Shown in pieces: positions 42,148 to 47,864 of a DNA stretch of 47,864 bases. The notes beneath the pieces were generated by a model that was not told the DNA's origin, made no database searches, and saw only the letters and a program-made list of their open reading frames with translations. Position numbers and translations under genes: made by a program. Every line of letters starts with the position of its first letter. The stretch's first letter is position 1. This DNA is from Pseudomonas fontis (GTDB lineage: Bacteria > Pseudomonadota > Gammaproteobacteria > Pseudomonadales > Pseudomonadaceae), in the NCBI RefSeq assembly GCF_028656955.1, contig NZ_JAMDGY010000028.1:1-47864 (forward strand). The letters are read 5' to 3'.

Positions 42148-42534
42148 ATGGACGTATTTTCGCCGAAGAATATCCAGGCTGCGATGGCGCGCTATGTCGA
42201 GTTGGTGGATGCCGGGGACATTGACGGGATTCTCGGGATGTATGCCGAGGATGCGACGGTCGAAGACCCGGTGGGCAATGCGCCGCTGAAGGGGGCTGGC
42301 GAGATTGCCGATTTCTACCGCCAGGGGCTGGGGGCGGGGAAGGTAACGGCGGTGCAGACCGGGCCGGTGCGCGCGACGCACAATGGCAGCGGGGCGGTGC
42401 CGTTTCGGGTGCAGATGCAGTGGGCAGGGCAGCCGTGTGCGTTGGATGTGATCGATGTGATGAGCTTTGATGGGCAGGGCCGGATTGTGAGCATGAAGGC
42501 GTATTGGAGTGAGGTGAACCTGAGCGTTTGTTAG
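42148..42534 (+). CDS. ksi: Steroid delta-isomerase (ketosteroid isomerase)
   Basis: This 128-aa SnoaL-fold enzyme shifts the steroid double bond from delta-5 to delta-4 in 3-oxosteroids. The classical catalytic residues fall at their standard numbers: Tyr16 (MARYVELVDAGDI), Asp40 (EDATVEDPVG) and Asp103 (DVIDVMSFD). Long blocks are shared with the well-studied P. putida enzyme as I recall it, such as YRQGLGxGKV, GPVRAxHNG, QPCALDVIDVM and AYWSEVNLSV. It lies 2 bases after the thiolase gene, with the ATG overlapping no other start. It is strong evidence that the whole cluster handles steroids. Confidence 0.95.
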   Translation: MDVFSPKNIQAAMARYVELVDAGDIDGILGMYAEDATVEDPVGNAPLKGAGEIADFYRQGLGAGKVTAVQTGPVRATHNGSGAVPFRVQMQWAGQPCALDVIDVMSFDGQGRIVSMKAYWSEVNLSVC

Positions 42535-42654
42535 CCCGCCGCAAGGCTGCGCGCCGCCTTTGGGACCCCTCACGGGCTCCAGCGCAGCCTGTCGGCAGCG
42601 GCTACAACGTTGTGCAAGGCAGTTGCTCCCACAGTGTCAGCAGTGCTGGTGATT

Positions 42655-42702
42655 TCTGTGGGAGCCGGCCTTGCCGGCGATTGACTGCGCAGCAGTCACC
42701 GT
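42655..42702. repeat. Single REP element with adjacent hairpin
   Basis: TGTGGGAGCCGGCCTTGCCG followed by GCGATTGACTGCGCAGCAGTCACCG. The GACTGC-GCA-GCAGTC hairpin is the array 2 hairpin (GATTGC-GCA-GCAATC) with a compensating base-pair change. It sits between the convergent ksi and SRPBCC genes. The rest of the 42535-42703 gap holds a diverged inverted copy and no gene. Confidence 0.8.
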
Positions 42703-42703
42703 T

Positions 42704-43183
42704 TCAGCTGTTGGCGTTCAGGTAATCGACATTCTGGGTCTGCCCACTCTCGTAATAGGCCCCCAGGTTCTCGCCAATCTGCCGGACCACCCTGGCAAAG
42801 CTTGCGCGCAACAAGCGCTCCACCAACCACCCACCGCGCAGCCGGTAATGCAGGCTGGTAGTGATCCGTGTCCCTTGCCCCTGCGCCTTCAGGCTGTAGT
42901 GAAAGCTCGCCTGGCGAAACGGCAGCGGCGCGCCACCACTGGCCTTGTGCAACACCAGCACAAAGCCCTCGCCATCCTGCCACTGCACCACGCTCTCATC
43001 GAGCCACTGCCCACCCTTGCGAAACACCCGCCGACTCGCCCCGACACCCTCGCGCACACCCGGGTGCAAGCGCAGCCCGGTGAGCCCCGGCACATAGTGC
43101 GGCGCCAGGCTCAGGTCCTTGAGTTTCTTCCACGCCTGCGCCGGGCTCAGCGCAACCACGACACTGTGGCTGGCAACCTTCAT
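42704..43183 (-). CDS. SRPBCC-family protein
   Basis: This 159-aa protein fits the START/Bet v 1-like SRPBCC family: an N-terminal SHSVVVALSPAQAWKKLKDLS, a central GGAPLPFRQASFHYSLKAQGQGTRITTSLHYRLRGG sheet and a long C-terminal helix (ERLLRASFARVVRQIGENLGAYYE). These proteins bind hydrophobic ligands in a cavity, so a steroid intermediate is a reasonable guess. Its start overlaps the stop of the upstream SDR gene (ATGA), which ties the two in a small minus-strand operon. No catalytic function can be named. Confidence 0.82.
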   Translation of the reverse strand: MKVASHSVVVALSPAQAWKKLKDLSLAPHYVPGLTGLRLHPGVREGVGASRRVFRKGGQWLDESVVQWQDGEGFVLVLHKASGGAPLPFRQASFHYSLKAQGQGTRITTSLHYRLRGGWLVERLLRASFARVVRQIGENLGAYYESGQTQNVDYLNANS

Positions 43184-43953
43184 TGGGCTTTCCCCGCATC
43201 AAGAAACGCCGGCCGCTCGCCACCGCCATGCACCGCAATGTCTGCACCACTGACATAGGCCGCCAGTGGCGAGGCCAGGTACACACAGGTGTCCCCGATG
43301 TCTTCCGGGGTCGCCAGGCGCTGCAACGGAATGGTCGCCGCCACTTGGGCCAGCTCGTTGTCATCGCCATAGTGCAACGCCGCCTGCTCGGTGAGGATCA
43401 ACCCCGCCGTGACCGCATTGACCCGCACCTTGGGCGCCCACTCCACCGCCAGCGAACGGCCCAGGTTGAGCAGGCCCGCCTTGGCCGCGCCATAGGCCGC
43501 CGTACCGGGGGAGGGGCGCGTGGCGCTGACGCTGCAGATATTGATGATCGCGCCGCCCTCCGGCTGCCCCTGCATTACCCGGTTGGCCAGCTGACACAGG
43601 TTCAACGGGGCCAGCAGGTTGAGGCGGATGATCGACTCGCTGAAGCGCGGCGAGGCACTGGCGGCCTCGGCATACGGCGCGCCGCCGGCATTGTTGACCA
43701 GCACGTCGAGCCGTCCGAAGCCTTCAATCAGCGCCTCGATCAACTGCCGGGCCTGGTCGAACTCGCGCACGTCGCAGGGCAGGAACGTCGCTTCGCGGCC
43801 CGCTGCTGCCGGCAGGGTGGCCGGCGCCTGGCGCCCGCAGATCACCACTTCAGCGCCACACTCCAGAAAGCGCCGGCTGATACCGCGCCCGACACCCTTG
43901 CCACCCCCGGTGACCAGTACCACCTTGCCGCGAAAATCCATAGGGTCGTGCAT
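43180..43953 (-). CDS. SDR-family oxidoreductase (Rv3549c-like)
   Basis: This 257-aa short-chain dehydrogenase has VTGGGKGVGRG (residues 14-24), VNNAGG, and Ser141/Tyr154/Lys158 for catalysis (INICSVSATRPSPGTAAYGAAKAG). The segments LNLLAPLNLCQLANxVMQxQPEGG, LAVEWAPKVRVN and VSGADIAVHGGGE match the Rv3549c-type dehydrogenase of the mycobacterial HIP regulon as I recall it. The start at 43953 has GAGG seven bases upstream; a second ATG at 43941 is possible. It is divergent from hsaD. Its reaction is not established. Confidence 0.86.
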   Translation of the reverse strand: MHDPMDFRGKVVLVTGGGKGVGRGISRRFLECGAEVVICGRQAPATLPAAAGREATFLPCDVREFDQARQLIEALIEGFGRLDVLVNNAGGAPYAEAASASPRFSESIIRLNLLAPLNLCQLANRVMQGQPEGGAIINICSVSATRPSPGTAAYGAAKAGLLNLGRSLAVEWAPKVRVNAVTAGLILTEQAALHYGDDNELAQVAATIPLQRLATPEDIGDTCVYLASPLAAYVSGADIAVHGGGERPAFLDAGKAQ

Positions 43954-44024
43954 GCGCGCCTCGTGTTCGTCAGGTTAATGAGCGCGATGCTAGGCAGGCG
44001 CCGGGCCAGGGCCAACGTCCAAAG

Positions 44025-44056
44025 GGACTAGTAGTCCTGTCGGACGATGTTGCCCC
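44025..44056 (+). promoter_or_regulatory. Candidate steroid-regulon element upstream of hsaD
   Basis: A 13-bp perfect palindrome, GGACTA-G-TAGTCC (44025-44037), runs into TGTCGGACGATGTTGCCCC (44038-44056). The 17-base TCGGACGATGTTGCCCC is identical to that before hsaC. A GAATAAT about 15 bases past TTGCCC may be the -10 box. It lies in the 154-base gap between hsaD and the divergent SDR gene and could serve both. Confidence 0.65.
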
Positions 44057-44107
44057 GCAGGCCCCGCTGAATAATCCCGGTACCACAACACACCGGGAGA
44101 ACACCTC

Positions 44108-44935
44108 ATGGGCGCATCCGCGCAAGGGCACGTGGTCACGCTGCCCGAGGGTTTGCAGCTGCATTACCAGGACGTTGGCACAGGCGAGGCGGTGGTGTTC
44201 ATCCACGGCAGCGGCCCCGGGGCCAGCGGGCACAGCAACTTCAAGCTGAACTACCCGCAGTTTGCCGAGGCCGGCTACCGCGCGATTGTCCCGGACCTGC
44301 CGGGCTACGGCGCTTCATCCAAGCCCGAAACGGTCTACAGCCTGGATTTCTTCGTCAATGCCCTGAGCGGCCTGCTCGATACCCTGGATATCCAGCGCTG
44401 CGTGCTGGTCGGCAACTCCCTGGGCGGGGCGATAGCCATCAAGCTGGCCCTGGACCAGCCACAGCGGGTCAGCCGGCTGATCCTGATGGCCCCCGGTGGC
44501 CTGATGGAAAAGGAGCAGTACTACCTGCAAATGGAAGGCATCCAGAAGATGGGCGCAGCCTTTGCGGCAGGCGAGCTCAAGGACGCCGCCGGCATGCGCC
44601 GCCTGCTCAGCCTGCAGCTGTTCGACCCGACGTTGATCAGCGATGAAACCATCGAAGAGCGCGTAGCGGTGGTCCAGCAGCAACCCACCTGCGTACTCAC
44701 CAGCATGCAAGTGCCCAACCTGGCCGCGCGGCTGGGCGAACTGCAATGCCCGATTCTTGGCTTCTGGGGCATGAACGACAAGTTCTGCCCGGCCTCGGGT
44801 GCACAGACCATGCTTGAGGCATGCAGCCGGATCCGTTTCGTCATGCTCAGCGAGTGTGGGCACTGGGTGATGGTCGAGCACCGCGTACTGTTCAACCGCG
44901 AATGCCTGGCGTTCCTCGCAGAGGCACGCGCATGA
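44108..44935 (+). CDS. hsaD: HsaD-like meta-cleavage product hydrolase
   Basis: This 275-aa alpha/beta hydrolase should split the C-C bond of 4,9-DSHA, the HsaC product, into the HIP-type bicyclic acid and 2-hydroxyhexa-2,4-dienoate. The catalytic triad is Ser104 (VGNSLGG), Asp224 (WGMNDKF) and His252 (ECGHWVMVEH); the oxyanion region is FIHGSGPGASGHSNF. Length fits the BphD/HsaD family. It starts the hsaDEGF operon behind the shared promoter element, and the stop overlaps the hsaE start (ATGA). TesD is the Comamonas name. Confidence 0.92.
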   Translation: MGASAQGHVVTLPEGLQLHYQDVGTGEAVVFIHGSGPGASGHSNFKLNYPQFAEAGYRAIVPDLPGYGASSKPETVYSLDFFVNALSGLLDTLDIQRCVLVGNSLGGAIAIKLALDQPQRVSRLILMAPGGLMEKEQYYLQMEGIQKMGAAFAAGELKDAAGMRRLLSLQLFDPTLISDETIEERVAVVQQQPTCVLTSMQVPNLAARLGELQCPILGFWGMNDKFCPASGAQTMLEACSRIRFVMLSECGHWVMVEHRVLFNRECLAFLAEARA

Positions 44936-45723
44936 GCGAGCAATTGCGTCGCCACTATGGCGAGGAGTTGTACCAGGCACTGCTCAGCGGGCGCACCCTG
45001 GCGCCACTGACCGAGCGCTGGGCGCAGATCAGCATCGAGGACGCCTACCATATCTCGCTGTACAGCATCGAACGCCGGGTAGCGGCGGGTGATCGCATCG
45101 TCGGCAAGAAGATTGGTGTCACCTCGGCCGCCGTGCAGCGCATGTTGGATGTGCACCAGCCGGACTTCGGTTTCATCACCGAGGCCATGGCCTTCGCCGA
45201 TGACGCGCAGATCTCCCTGGCGCAGAACCGCCTGATCCAACCGCGTGCCGAAGGCGAAATCGCCTTCAAGCTCAAGCATGACCTGGTCGGCCCCGGCGTT
45301 ACCGAAGCCGATGTGCTGGCGGCCACTGAATACGTGATGCCGTGTTTCGAGATTGTCGATTCACGCATCCATGACTGGCGCATCCGCATCCAGGACACCG
45401 TGGCCGACAACGCCTCCTGCGGCGTGTTCGTGCTGGGTGACGCCCAGGTCGACCCGCGCGAGCTCGACCTGCCCAACCTGCGCATGCAGGTGTTCAAGAA
45501 TGGTGAACCCATCAGTGAAGGCCTGGGCTCGGCCGTGCAGGGCAACCCGCTGACGGCGGTGGCCTGGCTGGCCAACACCCTGGGCGCCTTCGGCATTCCG
45601 TTCAAGGCTGGGGAAATCATTCTCTCCGGCTCGCTGGTGCCGCTGGAGCCTGCCCAGGCCGGCGATCACTTCTCCCTGACCATCGATGGCCTGGGCAGTG
45701 CCCGGGTGTCGTTCCGTGCCTGA
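44932..45723 (+). CDS. hsaE: HsaE-like 2-hydroxypentadienoate-type hydratase
   Basis: This 263-aa enzyme of the MhpD/DmpE/FAH-like family hydrates 2-hydroxyhexa-2,4-dienoate to 4-hydroxy-2-oxohexanoate. Family segments include IVGKKIGVTSAAVQRML, PDFGFITEAM, QPRAEGEIAFKLKHDLVGPG, EIVDSRIHDWRI, ADNASCGVFVLG and ILSGSLVPLEPAQAGDHF. Length agrees with HsaE, about 261 aa. The ATG at 44932 overlaps the hsaD stop; the open frame back to 44821 lies inside hsaD. hsaG follows after 15 bases. Confidence 0.94.
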   Translation: MSEQLRRHYGEELYQALLSGRTLAPLTERWAQISIEDAYHISLYSIERRVAAGDRIVGKKIGVTSAAVQRMLDVHQPDFGFITEAMAFADDAQISLAQNRLIQPRAEGEIAFKLKHDLVGPGVTEADVLAATEYVMPCFEIVDSRIHDWRIRIQDTVADNASCGVFVLGDAQVDPRELDLPNLRMQVFKNGEPISEGLGSAVQGNPLTAVAWLANTLGAFGIPFKAGEIILSGSLVPLEPAQAGDHFSLTIDGLGSARVSFRA

Positions 45724-45738
45724 TCCGCGAGGTAACAA

Positions 45739-46647
45739 ATGAAGAAGAAACTGAGGGCTGCGATCATCGGGCCGGGCAATATCGGCACTGACCTGCTGAT
45801 GAAAATCTGCCGTTCGGAGTGGATCGACCCGGTCTGGATGGTCGGCGTCGACCCCGAGTCTGAAGGGCTCAAGCGTGCCCGCGAGATGGGCATCAAGACC
45901 ACGGCCGAGGGCGTCGACGGGCTGATGCCGCATGTGTTGGACGACGATATCCGCATCGCCTTCGATGCCACCTCCGCCTATGTGCATGCCGAGAACAGCC
46001 GCAAGCTCAACGCGGCAGGGGTGATCATGATCGACCTCACGCCGGCGGCCATCGGCCCGTTCTGCGTGCCGCCGGTCAATCTGAAACAGCATGCGGCCAC
46101 CCTGGCGATGAACGTCAACATGGTGACCTGCGGCGGCCAGGCGACCATCCCGATGGTCGCGGCGGTGTCGCGCATCCAGTCGGTGGGTTATGCCGAGATC
46201 GTTGCCACGGTGTCCTCGGGCTCGGTAGGCCCCGGCACCCGGCAGAACATCGACGAGTTCACCCGCACCACGGCCGGCGCGGTGGAGCAGATCGGCGGGG
46301 CGCGGCGCGGTAAGGCGATCATCGTGATCAACCCGGCCGAGCCGCCGCTGATGATGCGCGACACCATCCACTGCCTGACTGACGACGAGCCCGACCAGGA
46401 GGCGATCCGCGCCTCGGTGCTGAGCATGGTCCGGGAGGTGCAGCGCTATGTGCCTGGCTACAAGCTGATCAACGGCCCGGTGTTTGATGGGCGCAAGGTG
46501 TCGATCTTTGTCGAGGTCGAAGGGCTGGGGGACTTCCTGCCCAAGGCAGCCGGCAACCTCGACATCATGACTGCGGCAGGCTTGCGCACTGCCGAAATGT
46601 TCGCCGAAGAAGCCTTCAAGGGCTCTTTGCAATTGCCTGTCCGCTGA
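45739..46647 (+). CDS. hsaG: Acetaldehyde/propionaldehyde dehydrogenase (acylating), HsaG-like
   Basis: This 302-aa enzyme oxidises the aldehyde released by the aldolase to its CoA ester with NAD+; propanal to propionyl-CoA is expected in the steroid pathway. It has the NAD motif [10 protein letters not shown] near the start, the predicted catalytic Cys131 ([12 protein letters not shown]), and [12 protein letters not shown] and [17 protein letters not shown] further on, as in DmpF/BphJ/HsaG. GAGG lies before the ATG. It is normally complexed with the aldolase, whose gene follows after 13 bases, allowing the aldehyde to be channelled. Confidence 0.95.
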   Translation: MKKKLRAAIIGPGNIGTDLLMKICRSEWIDPVWMVGVDPESEGLKRAREMGIKTTAEGVDGLMPHVLDDDIRIAFDATSAYVHAENSRKLNAAGVIMIDLTPAAIGPFCVPPVNLKQHAATLAMNVNMVTCGGQATIPMVAAVSRIQSVGYAEIVATVSSGSVGPGTRQNIDEFTRTTAGAVEQIGGARRGKAIIVINPAEPPLMMRDTIHCLTDDEPDQEAIRASVLSMVREVQRYVPGYKLINGPVFDGRKVSIFVEVEGLGDFLPKAAGNLDIMTAAGLRTAEMFAEEAFKGSLQLPVR

Positions 46648-46660
46648 GGGGATAACCGCC

Positions 46661-47659
46661 ATGAACCTGCGCGACGGCATGCATGCCAAGCGTCATCAGA
46701 TCAGCCTGGACGAGATGGTCGCGGTGGCCACTGGCCTGGACGCGGCGGGTGTGCCGCTGATTGAAATCACCCATGGTGACGGCCTGGGCGGAGCTTCGTT
46801 GAACTACGGCTTGCCGGCGCACAGTGACGAAGAGTACTTCGCGGCGGTGATCCCCCTGCTCAAGCAGGCCAAGGTGTCGGCGTTGCTGCTGCCGGGCATC
46901 GGCACCCTGGACCATCTACGCATGGCCCATGAGCATGGCGTCTCGACCATTCGCGTGGCGACCCATTGCACCGAGGCGGATGTGTCGGGGCAGCATATCG
47001 GCATGGCGGCGAAGATGGGCCTGGATACGGTCGGCTTCCTGATGATGGCGCACAAGGTCAGCGCCGAGAAGCTGCTGGAGCAGGCGCGGTTGATGGAAAG
47101 CTATGGCGCCAATTGCATCTATTGCACCGACTCGGCGGGCTACATGCTGCCGGGTGAGGTCAGCGAGAAGATCGGGGTGTTGCGCGCGGGGTTGAGTGCG
47201 GGCACCGAGGTGGGTTTCCATGGCCACCACAACCTGGGCATGGCGATTGCCAACTCGCTGGCGGCCATTGAGGCTGGCGCGGTGCGTATTGATGGTTCGG
47301 TGGCCGGGTTGGGGGCGGGGGCGGGCAATACGCCGCTGGAGGTGTTCGTCGCGGTGCTTGAACGCATGGGCGTGCACAGTGGTGTGGATTTGTACCGGAT
47401 CATGGATGTGGCCGAAGACCTGGTGGTGCCGATGATGGACCATCCGATCCGCCTGGACCGCGATGCGTTGACCTTGGGGTATGCGGGGGTTTATAGCTCG
47501 TTCCTGTTGTTTGCCAAGCGAGCGGAGCTGAAATATGGCGTGTCTGCCCGTGAGTTGCTGGTGGAACTGGGACGCCGCGGGACGGTGGGCGGGCAGGAAG
47601 ACATGATCGAGGACCTGGCGCTGACCTGGTCGCGGGCGCGGGGGATTTATCCAACCTGA
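46661..47659 (+). CDS. hsaF: 4-hydroxy-2-oxovalerate/oxohexanoate aldolase, HsaF-like, short N terminus
   Basis: This 332-aa class II aldolase splits 4-hydroxy-2-oxohexanoate to pyruvate and propanal and partners with HsaG. The motifs are clear: [55 protein letters not shown] and the metal-binding [13 protein letters not shown]; the [17 protein letters not shown] and [13 protein letters not shown]-terminal parts are normal. The protein starts MNLRDG, so the metal-binding Arg/Asp of LRDG fall at residues 4-5, about ten residues earlier than in relatives that begin with a full first strand. A GAGGGG site supports this ATG and no upstream ATG, GTG or TTG exists in frame nearby. See finding. Confidence 0.92.
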   Translation: MNLRDGMHAKRHQISLDEMVAVATGLDAAGVPLIEITHGDGLGGASLNYGLPAHSDEEYFAAVIPLLKQAKVSALLLPGIGTLDHLRMAHEHGVSTIRVATHCTEADVSGQHIGMAAKMGLDTVGFLMMAHKVSAEKLLEQARLMESYGANCIYCTDSAGYMLPGEVSEKIGVLRAGLSAGTEVGFHGHHNLGMAIANSLAAIEAGAVRIDGSVAGLGAGAGNTPLEVFVAVLERMGVHSGVDLYRIMDVAEDLVVPMMDHPIRLDRDALTLGYAGVYSSFLLFAKRAELKYGVSARELLVELGRRGTVGGQEDMIEDLALTWSRARGIYPT

Positions 47660-47700
47660 CGGTGGCGGAACACCCTCTATTTGTGGGGAATCGGGACCGT

Positions 47701-47775
47701 TTGTGGGAGCTGGCCTTGCCAGCAAAGCCTTGCCAATCGGGACCGCTGCGCGCTCCATCGCCGGCAAGGCTGAAC
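47701..47775. repeat. REP elements downstream of hsaF
   Basis: TGTGGGAGCTGGCCTTGCCA at about 47702 and an inverted CATCGCCGGCAAGGC at about 47757 make a mismatched REP pair, with two short TTGCCAATCGGGACCG-like repeats nearby. It closes the hsaDEGF operon at its 3' end. Confidence 0.7.
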
Positions 47776-47864
47776 TGGCCTAATGATTTTGGACACCTTC
47801 TTCGGGCGCTATGATGGCGCCCAATTGGCCAAGCTAAGATCAATGCGAAAATTCTAAATCACAA
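47776..47864. other. Window-end tail, possible edge of a mobile element
   Basis: The last 89 bases (starting near CTAATGATTTTGGACACC and ending AAAATTCTAAATCACAA) contain no complete gene. The TGATTTTGGACACC stretch reminds me of ends of IS3-like elements, and an ATG near 47843 could open a frame that leaves the window. Neither idea can be confirmed from what is present. Confidence 0.25.

Overview
The window comes from a Pseudomonas chromosome, most like the P. putida group. The evidence is GC-rich coding DNA, Pseudomonas-type REP elements (GTGGGAGCYGGC palindromes), a gluconate operon with a LacI-type regulator, a PfeA/FepA-type receptor, and a CbtAB/CobW/CobN cobalamin region. The species cannot be fixed from the sequence alone. 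All family and pathway assignments rest on motif reading and remembered homologues; no database search was run.

Layout. (1) 1-3309: gluconate permease gntP, gluconokinase gntK and divergent repressor gntR. A 14-bp palindrome (RGAYAGCGCTRYCT type) recurs before each of the three genes. (2) 3400-8622: a soluble double-PAS chemoreceptor-like protein (BdlA type) converging on a BvgS-type hybrid sensor kinase with its LuxR-type response regulator. (3) 8871-11700: a TonB-dependent catecholate-siderophore receptor with a Fur box, an AT-rich gap, and a small DUF1272 zinc-ribbon-like protein. (4) 11770-21040: a cobalamin locus in two divergent arms, each led by a cobalamin riboswitch. The left arm is cbtB-cbtA-cobE-cobM and the right arm is cobW-cobN-chlI/chlD. 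The chlI/chlD gene has a textbook -1 programmed frameshift signal (A_AAA_AAG, a 6-nt spacer and a 10-bp perfect stem), so one gene probably yields both an AAA+ subunit and an AAA+/VWA fusion subunit of the cobaltochelatase. (5) 21156-23074: a small protein of unknown function and a sigma54-type activator.

(6) 23243-47659: a large steroid/bile-acid (9,10-seco pathway) catabolic cluster. hsaA and hsaC open ring A; hsaD, hsaE, hsaG and hsaF process the meta-cleavage product to central metabolites. ipdA, ipdB, ipdC, echA20, an ipdE1/ipdE2-like acyl-CoA dehydrogenase pair and fadA6 match the ring C/D (HIP) pathway. A fadE30-like pair, ipdF, a MaoC hydratase and a thiolase match HIP-CoA beta-oxidation. 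A near-canonical ketosteroid isomerase closes the run, followed by a minus-strand SDR (Rv3549c type) and an SRPBCC protein. The HsaB reductase, KstD, KshAB and FadD3 are not seen here.

Two large tandem REP-derived arrays interrupt the catabolic cluster: about 5 units of 131 bp before hsaC, and 9 units of 120-122 bp before the fadE30-like pair. A shared upstream sequence (core TCGGACGATGTTGCCCC) precedes hsaC and hsaD and, in degenerate form, the fadE30-like operon; it is a candidate operator/promoter for a steroid regulon. The window ends in more REP sequence and a short tail that may be the edge of a mobile element.
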